Positions 54,807 through 62,950 of a stretch of DNA of 64,000 bases are shown in pieces. The notes under the pieces are model-generated. The model saw only the letters and a list, made by a program, of their open reading frames with translations, did not search any database and was not told the DNA's origin. This DNA is from Hoeflea prorocentri (lineage in GTDB: Bacteria > Pseudomonadota > Alphaproteobacteria > Rhizobiales > Rhizobiaceae). The position numbers were made by a program, and so were the translations under genes. The stretch spans positions 4,216,001-4,280,000 of the forward strand of contig NZ_JAPJZI010000001.1 in assembly GCF_027944115.1 (NCBI RefSeq), in the 5' to 3' direction. Positions within the stretch are counted from its first letter, which is position 1, and each line of letters opens with the position of its first letter.

Positions 54807-55427
54807 ATGCCCGATAAACTACGCACACAGCCGACGCAGGACCGCGCGCGGCTTCGGATAGACGAGATCCTGTCCGCGGCGCGGCGCCTTCTCGTGCGGG
54901 AAGGCTACGAAAAATTCAACACAAACCTCCTCGCGCAGGAGTCAGGCTGCAATATCGGAACGGTTTACCGTTACTTTCCTGAAAAGAACGGCGTTATTGT
55001 CGCCGTTTACAGGGAATGGTTGGCCGAGGCTGCCGCGAAAAACGACGAGGTGCTCAGCGCACCGGGCGAGTGGTCACACCCGGCCGATCTGGCGGCTCTT
55101 CATTTCGAGGCTTTTGTTGACGGCCTTTCGGACGACGATCACAAGCTGGCGGTCGAGCTGACAAAAGCGCTGTTCATGAATCGACATGTCCGCGATGCCG
55201 ACGACCTTCACAAGGCCGGGTTGATCAAGGCTTATCGCGATGTTTTGACGGAAACAGGGTTCAGCGATGTCGATCCCCGCCTTCTCGATTTCTGGGCCGA
55301 ACTCTGCTTTTCGCTGATGCTTATGGTGAGCATGGCTCCGCCCGCAGAACGGAGTTTTGTCAAACGTCAGGCCGGGCAGGTCATCCGCAGCACAATCAAC
55401 CCGGGGGCCGGAGACAAGACCGGCTGA
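54807..55427 (+). CDS. TetR family transcriptional regulator
   Basis: A 206-residue regulator. The HTH region spans RLRIDEILSAARRLLVREGY and TNLLAQESGCNIGTVYRYFP, followed by a helical domain with DPRLLDFWAELCFSLMLMVS. GGAAAC lies upstream of the ATG. It is divergent from the serine hydrolase, which it probably represses with itself through the dyad at 54735-54750. The ligand is unknown. Confidence 0.92.
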   Translation: MPDKLRTQPTQDRARLRIDEILSAARRLLVREGYEKFNTNLLAQESGCNIGTVYRYFPEKNGVIVAVYREWLAEAAAKNDEVLSAPGEWSHPADLAALHFEAFVDGLSDDDHKLAVELTKALFMNRHVRDADDLHKAGLIKAYRDVLTETGFSDVDPRLLDFWAELCFSLMLMVSMAPPAERSFVKRQAGQVIRSTINPGAGDKTG

Positions 55428-55501
55428 CAGCAACGCCGATTCCGGGACGGAAGCTGACCGGTCGCCCAAAACAGGCAACGCGACTGACTGTGCGGCGGCG
55501 T

Positions 55502-57979
55502 TCAGGCGAGCCGTCGTTTCTTCCCGGCGGTTGGTTGAGGGAAGTATTCGGCATTGATTTCGTCTATCGGCCGGGCGGGGCTGATGAGGAATCCCTGCAT
55601 CTCCGAGTAGCCGGCCGCCTTGACATGTTCGCGCTGATTTTCCGTTTCGACGCCTTCGGCCGTTGCCGTGATCCCGAGATCCTGGCTGAGGCCAGCGACA
55701 GCCTTGACGATCACGTCGGCCTCCTCCTGATTGGACAGGTCCTTGATGAAAGACCTGTCGATCTTGATCTTGTCGAATGGGAAACTGCGCAGGTAGCTGA
55801 GCGATGAATATCCGGTGCCGAAATCGTCCATCGCGATGCGCACGCCCATATCGCGCAGCGCATGCAGCTTGGCGAGCGTTGTTTCATTGTGCTGCAGGAG
55901 CACATGTTCGGTTATTTCCAGCTCAAGGCGCTGCGGTGCGATCCTTGACGTCGCCAGGGCATTGAAGACCGTGTTGACCAGCTCGTCGTTGCGGAACTGC
56001 GCTGGAGACAGGTTGACCGCCACCTTTGTGTGGGTCGGCCAACCGGCTGCGTCGACGCAGGCTCGCCTTACCACCCATTCGCCCAACGGCACGATCAGTC
56101 CGATTTCTTCGGCGACCGGGATAAACTCAGCCGGCGAAACGTTTCCGCGCTCGGGGTGACTCCAGCGCAACAGAGCCTCGAACCCGGTGATCTCATCCGT
56201 TTCCAGATCGACCAATGGCTGGTAGTGCAGCTCGAACTCGTCCTTCTGGAACGCCTTGCGCAGATCGATCTCGAGATTGCGCCTGATCTGCATGCGCGCG
56301 TCCATTTCGGCCTCGAAGAACCGATAGATCCCGCGGCCGTCATTCTTGGCCCGGTAGAGCGCCATATCGGCGTTCTTGATGAGCTGATCCGGATCGACAC
56401 CGTCCTCGGGCGCGACCGCGATCCCGACACTGGTTCCGATCACGACCTGATGGTTGTCGAGGTCGAAGGGTTCGGCCAGCACCTCGCAAATGCGCTGGGC
56501 GGTCAGTTTTGCGGCCTTCGGCTGGTCGTTCGATATCTGCAGTATGGCAAATTCGTCACCTCCAAGGCGCGCGATCGTATCGGTCTCGCGCACACAGTTT
56601 CTCAAACGGTCGGCCACCGCTTTCAGGAGTTTGTCACCCATGGGATGGCCGATCGTGTCGTTGACGTGTTTGAAGCGGTCCAGATCCAGACACATGATGG
56701 AGAAATTCTGCCCCCTGCCTATCCCGGGTATCGCCATTTCGACGCGTTCGCGCAGAAATGTCCGGTTGGGCAGATTGGTCAGGCTGTCATGATGCGCCAT
56801 ATGGGCCAGGCGCGCCTGAATACGCTGTATCTCAGTCGTGTCCTCATGTGTGGACACCCAGCCTCCATTGGGCATGGGCTGATGGTTGACGGCTATCGTG
56901 CGGTCCCCGATCAGGGTCTGAATTTTCATCCCCGGCTCGCCGCTCTCGATAATCTCCTTCCACTCGTCCAGATATGACTGCGGGTCGCTACATTCTTGAT
57001 CGCCGCGTTGCTCCCGGAAGCGGACAATATCGTCAAACAACGCACCGGGCTTTACCAACTCCTCGGGAAGATCGTAGAGCTCGATGTAGCGGCGATTACA
57101 GACCAGAAGCCGTCGGTTCCGGTCGAACAGACACAGGCCCTGAGACATGTTGTCGAGGGCTGCGTTGAAACGCTCATTCTGCTCGGTCAGCTCCTGGTCG
57201 CGCTTTAAAAGCGCTTCCTCGTATCTGCGGTGCTCGGTGACATCCGTATAGGTTGTCACCATGCCGCCACCCGGCGCCGGCGTTCCGCGGATCTCGACAA
57301 CGCTCCCGTCAGGCCGCACGCGCTCGAACAGGTGCGGCTGGAACTGTTTTGCCAGATCGACTCGCTCCCTCACCTGCTGATCGCTGTCGCCGTCGCCATA
57401 TTCGCCGCGCTCCGCATTGTAGCGAATGAAATCATCAAATTTCGTCGCGGCGTCCCCAAGTTCGGGAGGGAAATCGAGAAGCTCAAGGAATCGAGGATTG
57501 AACGCGACCACGTCCAGATCCTTGTCGAACATGCTGATACCCTGGTCGATCGATTTCAAGATGACCTGAAGCTGCTTACTGGTGCGGTCGGCGGCCTCCT
57601 TTTGTCCATAGAGCTCGGTCATGTCGACATGGATGCTGATTGTCGAGCCGTCTTCATTGCGCTTTTCCGATGTGCGCAAGACGCGGCCGTCCGCCAGACG
57701 ATGTTCAAAGGGCCCGTCGGAGCGACGGCGTTTGGCGAGCCGCCGCTCGATCCAGTCTGCATCCATCCTGTCGGTAGCCGAAGGGCTTTTGGCGGCAAAA
57801 AGTCGCAACAGCTCCTCAAATGTCATGCCGAGGACAACGATATCCTCCATGCCCGGGAAAAACCATTTCTTGTAAAGGGAATTGCAGGCAACGATGCGTT
57901 CCTGAGCATCGCACATCAAAAAACCGGCGGGGATGCTCTCCACAATGTCTGTCAATTGGCACTCAAGCGGCGAATCCAT
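55502..57979 (-). CDS. Triple-PAS GGDEF-EAL protein (c-di-GMP turnover)
   Basis: An 825-residue cytoplasmic protein. Three PAS-type modules (starting about residues 10, 130 and 260; each has a D-x-x-x-x-V-x-x-N-x-x-Y/F/R pattern such as CDAQERIVACNSLYKKWFFP) precede a GGDEF domain and an EAL domain. The GGDEF signature is intact (ARLGGDEFAILQIS), as is the EAL core (GFEALLRWSHPERG, MDDFGTGYSSLSYLRSFPFD). Both synthesis and hydrolysis of c-di-GMP are therefore possible, tuned by the PAS input. There is no membrane helix. ATG 57979 has GGGAGAATC upstream. It stands alone, with a terminator-bearing spacer behind polA. Confidence 0.95.
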   Translation of the reverse strand: MDSPLECQLTDIVESIPAGFLMCDAQERIVACNSLYKKWFFPGMEDIVVLGMTFEELLRLFAAKSPSATDRMDADWIERRLAKRRRSDGPFEHRLADGRVLRTSEKRNEDGSTISIHVDMTELYGQKEAADRTSKQLQVILKSIDQGISMFDKDLDVVAFNPRFLELLDFPPELGDAATKFDDFIRYNAERGEYGDGDSDQQVRERVDLAKQFQPHLFERVRPDGSVVEIRGTPAPGGGMVTTYTDVTEHRRYEEALLKRDQELTEQNERFNAALDNMSQGLCLFDRNRRLLVCNRRYIELYDLPEELVKPGALFDDIVRFREQRGDQECSDPQSYLDEWKEIIESGEPGMKIQTLIGDRTIAVNHQPMPNGGWVSTHEDTTEIQRIQARLAHMAHHDSLTNLPNRTFLRERVEMAIPGIGRGQNFSIMCLDLDRFKHVNDTIGHPMGDKLLKAVADRLRNCVRETDTIARLGGDEFAILQISNDQPKAAKLTAQRICEVLAEPFDLDNHQVVIGTSVGIAVAPEDGVDPDQLIKNADMALYRAKNDGRGIYRFFEAEMDARMQIRRNLEIDLRKAFQKDEFELHYQPLVDLETDEITGFEALLRWSHPERGNVSPAEFIPVAEEIGLIVPLGEWVVRRACVDAAGWPTHTKVAVNLSPAQFRNDELVNTVFNALATSRIAPQRLELEITEHVLLQHNETTLAKLHALRDMGVRIAMDDFGTGYSSLSYLRSFPFDKIKIDRSFIKDLSNQEEADVIVKAVAGLSQDLGITATAEGVETENQREHVKAAGYSEMQGFLISPARPIDEINAEYFPQPTAGKKRRLA

Positions 57980-58424
57980 AAAGATTCTCCCTGACAACCC
58001 ATAATAAAGCAATGATTCGGACTGTAATGTCGGCCATCATGCCGCATGGCTTCCCGGCTTGATTTGCGATAGGAAGTCCCGAACACACATTAAGCGCAAC
58101 AGGATAGGGGCGGATTGCTTCAATTTCGTTGAAGGGCTTGGTTAACAAATTGCTTAAAAAGCCCATGCCCCAGCGCCCGTGTGGGACCGCATATGAAGAA
58201 CTGCAGCCATAGAAACCTTCTATTGGAGTAACCGACAAGACGGACGTAACAAAGGGATCAGGCACTGAGGATTGACTGAGGGGCGGCGACTCGTTTGACG
58301 AGCAGAATTTCAGCAGCGCCAGGCGTGTATATTTCACCAAATTATTTTTAGGCGCGATGGAAGGTCCTCTCTCTTAGGGAGGGCCTTCTTTCTTTGATGT
58401 CGTCGCCATGTGCACAGAGCGCGG
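57980..58424. other. Gene-free spacer with possible small RNA
   Basis: This is 445 bp with no credible protein gene. It contains the promoter of the minus-strand GGDEF-EAL gene and, at its other end, a plus-strand terminator (58360-58396) that no plus-strand gene explains. A short hairpin GACTCG-TTTG-ACGAGC lies at about 58285-58302. A small RNA transcribed rightward from somewhere after about 58130 would account for it. Confidence 0.4.
58360..58396 (+). terminator. Orphan plus-strand Rho-independent terminator
   Basis: GAAGGTCCTCT and the 3' arm GGAGGGCCTTC form an eleven-pair stem with wobbles, followed by TTTCTTTG. The minus-strand side lacks a T-tract, so it does not serve polA. Confidence 0.65.
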
Positions 58425-61376
58425 CTAGTGTGCCTCATCCCAATTATCGGCGGCGCGGGCGTCCACCTTCAACGGCACCTTCATGGAAACGGCCGGCATG
58501 GAGGCGCTCTCCATCACGTCGGTGACAATACCGATCGTCTTGTCAACCTCCGGCTCAGGCACCTCGAAGATCAACTCGTCATGAACCTGCAGCAACATAC
58601 GGGCAGTCAGTCCCGCATCCTCGAGCGCTGCATCCATCCGCACCATGGCACGGCGGATGATGTCTGCGGCCGAGCCCTGGATCGGCGCGTTGATCGCGGC
58701 CCGCTCATTGAAGGCCCGCATGTGCGGATTGCTGGTGGCGATATCCGGATAGTGCGCCTTGCGTCCAAAGATCGTCTCCACATAACCATGCTCGCGGGCA
58801 TAGGCCTTGGTGTTGTCCATATAATCCTTAATGCCCGGGAAGCGCTGGAAATAGGTTTTGATATAGTCACTTGCCTCGGAGCGCTCGATACCAAGCTGAT
58901 TGGCAAGGCCGAAGGCGGATATGCCGTAGATAATACCGAAATTGATCGCCTTGGCGCGCCGTCGAACTTCGGCCGGCATGTCCTTGACCGGCACGCCGAA
59001 CATTTCCGAGGCGGTCATCGCGTGGATATCCATCCCGTCGGCAAAGGCCTGCTTGAGCGCGTCGATATCAGCAACATGGGCCAGCACCCGCAGCTCGATC
59101 TGGGAATAATCGGCCGAAACCAGTTTGCAGCCCGGCTCGCACACGAATGCCGTCCGGATTTTCCGGCCCTCGGCGGTCCGCACCGGAATGTTCTGCAGGT
59201 TGGGATCGGAGGACGACAGCCGCCCGGTTGTGGTCGCGGCCAACGCATAAGAGGTGTGGACGCGTTTCGTCTCGGGATTGATGAAATCGGGCAGCGCATC
59301 GGTGTAGGTGGATTTCAGCTTGGTCAGCTGGCGCCAGTCGACAATCTTGCGGGGAAGCTCGTGGCCTTCCGCCGCCAGATCCTCCAGCACCTGTGCGGAT
59401 GTCGACCACTGGCCGGTCTTGGTTTTCGATCCGCCGGGCAGGCCGAGCTTGCCGAACAGGATCTCTCCAAGCTGCTTTGGCGAGCCGATATTGAATTTCT
59501 CACCCGCCAGTTCCTGAATCTCTTCTTCGAGCGCCGCCGCCCCTTGTGCAAAATCGCCTGAAAGCCGCGACAGGATCTGCCGGTCAACGCGGATGCCGCG
59601 CGATTCCATCCGGGCGAGAACCGGCACCATCGGCCGCTCAAGACGCTCATAGACCGAGGCAACGCCTTCGGCGGCAAGGCGGGGCTTGAGAACCTGCCAA
59701 AGGCGCAAGGTCACATCCGCATCTTCGGCGGCGTAGGCCGTGGCCTTGTCGATGTCGACATAATCGAAGGTGACGGCCGATTTGCCGCTGCCGGCAACCT
59801 CCTTGTAGGCAATCGGCTTATGCCCGAACCAACGGTCCGACAGCGCATCCATGCCCTGGCCACCGCGCCCGGCATCAAGCGCATAGGAGATCAGCATCGT
59901 GTCGTCGTAACCACGCACCTCGATGCCGTAGCGCTTCATGATCAGCCAGTCATATTTGAGGTTCTGGGCGATCTTCAAAACCGACGGATCCTCAAGCAGA
60001 TCCTTCAAATGAGACAGGGCGGCATCAATGGGAATCTGGCCCTCGGCCAGACCGCCACCGAGCAGATCATCCTGACCGCTCTTATGAGACAGTGGGACAT
60101 AACAGGCCTTTACCGGTCCGCTGGCACCGGAATGGGCGTCCTGCGGCTGATAGGCCAGTGAAAAGCCGACGAGGTCCGCCTGCATGGCGTCAAGCGATGT
60201 CGTCTCGGTATCGAAAGCGACGACGCCCGTCTCACGCGCCGTTGCGATGAATGCGGCGAGCGTTTCAGCGTCGCGGATACAGGCATAGCCGGAATGATCG
60301 ATCTTGACGTCAGCAGCCGCTTTTGTCCGTGCAGCGGCAAAGTCGCCAGGGGTCCAACCATCGGATGCACCTGCGATCCCGGTTGCGGATGAGGGGTCGG
60401 ACGCGTCACCGGCATCAAGGTCCGGGCCGTGAGCCGCAGCGCCCCATTCAACCGCGACCTCGGCCGGCTCGATCTGCGCCGCGTCAGTCTCGGTCGCCTC
60501 GGCAACGCGCCGTGTCAGCGTGTTGAAACCCATGGCCTTCAGAAAAGCGATCAGCCGCGGTCCGTCCTGCTCCTCAAGCAGGAAATCGCCAGGCGTATCG
60601 GTGACCGGCGCGTCGGTGCGCAAGGTGACAAGCTCGCGTGACAGGCGGGCCTGATCGGCAAATTCGATGATGTTTTCGCGGCGCTTGTTCTGCTTGATCT
60701 CACCGGCGCGCTGAAGAAGCGTGTCGAGATCGCCGAAGGTCTCCAGAAGCTGCGCCGCGGTTTTCGGGCCAATGCCCGGAACGCCCGGTATGTTGTCGGT
60801 GGAATCGCCGGTGAGCGATTGCAGATCGATCATCTTTTCCGGCGGCACGCCCCATTTTTCGATCACCTCGGCCGCTTCGATCCTGCGGTCCTTCATGGTG
60901 TCGTACATGGCGACATGATCGGTCACGAGTTGCATCAGGTCCTTGTCGGACGAGATGATCGTCGTGTGTGCACCGGCTTCCTCCGCCTGCCGCGCATAGG
61001 TGGCGATCAGGTCGTCGGCCTCAAAGCCTTCCATCTCGATGCAGGGCAGATTGAATGCCCGGGTCGCCTCGCGAATGAGCCCGAACTGCGGCACGAGATC
61101 TTCCGGCGGCGCGGACCGATTGGCCTTGTATTCGGGATAGAGATCCTTGCGGAAGGTCTGTGACGAGTGATCGAAGATCACCGCCAGATGGGTCGGCGTC
61201 ACACCAACCGACGTATCGCGGGCTTCCGATAACAGCTTCCACACCATGTTGCAGAAACCGGAGACGGCGCCAACAGGCAGCCCGTCCGTCTTGCGCGTGA
61301 GCGGCGGCAAAGCGTGGTAGGCGCGGAAGATGTAGCCCGAGCCGTCGACGAGAAAGAGATGATCGTCCTTTTTCAT
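58425..61376 (-). CDS. polA: DNA polymerase I
   Basis: A 983-residue three-domain polymerase for repair and Okazaki-fragment processing. The 5'-3' exonuclease domain has FLVDGSGYIFRAYHALPPLT, HLAVIFDHSSQTFRKDLYPE and DKDLMQLV. An intact 3'-5' proofreading domain has VVAFDTETTSLDAMQADLVG with its D-x-E metal ligands. The family A polymerase has TTGRLSSSDPNLQNIPVRTA, SADYSQIELRVLAHVADID, RRRAKAINFGIIYGISAFGL and LLQVHDELIFEVPE. An acidic, Ala-rich insert of about 60 residues between the first two domains (about 300-355) makes it longer than E. coli Pol I. Confidence 0.98.
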   Translation of the reverse strand: MKKDDHLFLVDGSGYIFRAYHALPPLTRKTDGLPVGAVSGFCNMVWKLLSEARDTSVGVTPTHLAVIFDHSSQTFRKDLYPEYKANRSAPPEDLVPQFGLIREATRAFNLPCIEMEGFEADDLIATYARQAEEAGAHTTIISSDKDLMQLVTDHVAMYDTMKDRRIEAAEVIEKWGVPPEKMIDLQSLTGDSTDNIPGVPGIGPKTAAQLLETFGDLDTLLQRAGEIKQNKRRENIIEFADQARLSRELVTLRTDAPVTDTPGDFLLEEQDGPRLIAFLKAMGFNTLTRRVAEATETDAAQIEPAEVAVEWGAAAHGPDLDAGDASDPSSATGIAGASDGWTPGDFAAARTKAAADVKIDHSGYACIRDAETLAAFIATARETGVVAFDTETTSLDAMQADLVGFSLAYQPQDAHSGASGPVKACYVPLSHKSGQDDLLGGGLAEGQIPIDAALSHLKDLLEDPSVLKIAQNLKYDWLIMKRYGIEVRGYDDTMLISYALDAGRGGQGMDALSDRWFGHKPIAYKEVAGSGKSAVTFDYVDIDKATAYAAEDADVTLRLWQVLKPRLAAEGVASVYERLERPMVPVLARMESRGIRVDRQILSRLSGDFAQGAAALEEEIQELAGEKFNIGSPKQLGEILFGKLGLPGGSKTKTGQWSTSAQVLEDLAAEGHELPRKIVDWRQLTKLKSTYTDALPDFINPETKRVHTSYALAATTTGRLSSSDPNLQNIPVRTAEGRKIRTAFVCEPGCKLVSADYSQIELRVLAHVADIDALKQAFADGMDIHAMTASEMFGVPVKDMPAEVRRRAKAINFGIIYGISAFGLANQLGIERSEASDYIKTYFQRFPGIKDYMDNTKAYAREHGYVETIFGRKAHYPDIATSNPHMRAFNERAAINAPIQGSAADIIRRAMVRMDAALEDAGLTARMLLQVHDELIFEVPEPEVDKTIGIVTDVMESASMPAVSMKVPLKVDARAADNWDEAH

Positions 61377-61428
61377 GGCGACAGGGATAACGCAGCCTCA
61401 GGGCGACGTCCATGGCGATGATGCGCAA

Positions 61429-61884
61429 TCATACAGACGCTGCCTGGTCGGTACGCAGTTCGGCACTGCGGCGGGTTCCGAGATAAAGATTGGTTTCGCT
61501 GGCGCGGATACCGTCAACCAGCCGGATCTTGTGCAGCACCGTATCGAGCGAGGACAGCGTATCGGTGCCGAGCTCCAGCACCAGATCCCATTTGCCGTTG
61601 GTGGTGTGGATCGCGGTGATTTCCGGCATGCCGCGCAATTGGGAAACGATCCGGTCCGTCCCGCGACCCTCGATCGACAGCAGCATGATGCCGCGCACGG
61701 GCTGCTCGAACGCATCGCTTCGCAAGATAACGCTGAAACCGAGGATCTCGCCCGACTGCATCAACCGTTCAAGACGGGTGCGCACCGTCGCACGGGAGAC
61801 TCCGAGTTGCACCGCCAGATCGGATATGGCGGCCCGTCCATCATGACGCAGGGCCGATATCAGCTTCTGATCTGTTTTATCCAT
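61429..61884 (-). CDS. Lrp/AsnC family transcriptional regulator
   Basis: A 151-residue regulator. The HTH is MDKTDQKLISALRHDGRAAI, SDLAVQLGVSRATVRTRLER and LMQSGEILGF. The RAM/effector domain follows (VRGIMLLSIEGRGTDRIVSQ, TNGKWDLVLELGTDTLSSLD). It is divergent from the arginase gene with dyads between, so arginine or ornithine is the probable inducer, as for Lrp-type regulators of arginine catabolism in Agrobacterium. ATG 61884 fits the family start; 61896 is an alternative. The longer frame to 62106 overlaps arginase and is spurious. Confidence 0.94.
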   Translation of the reverse strand: MDKTDQKLISALRHDGRAAISDLAVQLGVSRATVRTRLERLMQSGEILGFSVILRSDAFEQPVRGIMLLSIEGRGTDRIVSQLRGMPEITAIHTTNGKWDLVLELGTDTLSSLDTVLHKIRLVDGIRASETNLYLGTRRSAELRTDQAASV

Positions 61885-61914
61885 ATCGATAAACATAGCT
61901 GCCGTTTCGGACAG

Positions 61915-61943
61915 TTGGCAAATCAATTTGCTTTGTTTGCCAA
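61915..61943. promoter_or_regulatory. Probable Lrp-type operator between regulator and arginase genes
   Basis: TTGGCAAA and TTTGCCAA form perfect eight-base arms 13 bp apart, with an inner palindrome GCAAATCAATTTGC (61918-61931). It lies 57 bp upstream of the arginase ATG, where the divergent Lrp-type regulator would bind. Confidence 0.6.
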
Positions 61944-61999
61944 GTTTTTTCCGCCGCTCTCCGGCCCAATAATAGAAGCAGCCAGAATTTGGAGACCGA

Positions 62000-62929
62000 A
62001 TGAACACCAACCTGTCCCTGATCGGAGCGCCGGTGGAAACCGGGGCCAGCCAGCCCGGATGCCTCATGGGTCCGGATGCGCTGCGTACCGCCGGGATGGC
62101 GGACACGCTGCGAAGCCTCGGCTATGAGGTCAGGGATCACGGCAATGCCGGATCCATCGCCGACAACGATGTCTCACACGACAACGACGCCATCCGCAAT
62201 CTGCGCGAAACCGTCGGCTGGAGCCGGTCGCTCGACGATATCGGCTACCGGTCCGCGACAGAGGGAAACCTGCCGGTTTTCCTTGGCGGCGATCATTCCA
62301 TATCCATGGGCAGCATACCGGCAGTGACCCGGTATGCAGCGGGCAAGGGCCAGCCGCAATTCGTTCTTTGGCTCGATGCCCATCCGGACTTTCACACGCT
62401 CGACAGCACACGCAGCGGGAACCTGCACGGCACGCCCGTCGCTTACGTGACAGGCCAACCGGGCTTCGAGGGTGTCTTTCCCGCTCTTCCGGTTGCGGTC
62501 GACGCGCACAACGTCTGCATGTTCGGCATACGCTCCGTGGACGAACGGGAGCGGGAGAACCTGACACGCTGCGGGGTCACAGTGCACGATATGCGCGCCA
62601 TCGACGAATACGGGGTGCCGGTTCTTCTTGATGCGTTTCTTGAGCGGGTGCGGGCTGCGAACGGCGCATTGCATGTCAGCCTCGATGTGGACTTTCTCGA
62701 CCCGACCATCGCGCCGGCCGTCGGCACGACCGTTCCGGGCGGCGCGACGTTTCGCGAAGCCCATCTCATCATGGAGATGCTGCACGACAGCGCACTTGTG
62801 TCGTCACTCGACGTTGTGGAGCTCAATCCATTCCTCGATGAGCGGGGAAGGACAGCAAAACTGATGGTGGATCTTGTCGCCAGCCTGTTCGGAAAACGGG
62901 TGATGGACCGCCCGACCCGATCCTACTAA
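62000..62929 (+). CDS. rocF: Arginase
   Basis: A 309-residue Mn-dependent hydrolase splitting arginine into ornithine and urea. Metal-binding motifs are GGDHSISMGS, WLDAHPDFHTLD and SLDVDFLDPTIAPAVGTTVP, which also holds the substrate loop. The N-terminus NLSLIGAPVETGASQPGCLM is typical. TTGGAG lies seven bases before the ATG. It is followed by ornithine cyclodeaminase after 21 bp, giving a pathway arginine to ornithine to proline, under the divergent Lrp-type regulator. Confidence 0.97.
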   Translation: MNTNLSLIGAPVETGASQPGCLMGPDALRTAGMADTLRSLGYEVRDHGNAGSIADNDVSHDNDAIRNLRETVGWSRSLDDIGYRSATEGNLPVFLGGDHSISMGSIPAVTRYAAGKGQPQFVLWLDAHPDFHTLDSTRSGNLHGTPVAYVTGQPGFEGVFPALPVAVDAHNVCMFGIRSVDERERENLTRCGVTVHDMRAIDEYGVPVLLDAFLERVRAANGALHVSLDVDFLDPTIAPAVGTTVPGGATFREAHLIMEMLHDSALVSSLDVVELNPFLDERGRTAKLMVDLVASLFGKRVMDRPTRSY

Positions 62930-62950
62930 CCAGCGCAGGGAGACGTTGAA

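Noticed and set aside
58142-58157. CtrA-like sequence TTAACAAATTGCTTAA in the polA/GGDEF-EAL spacer.
   Set aside because: The half-sites are eight bases apart, whereas CtrA sites have seven.
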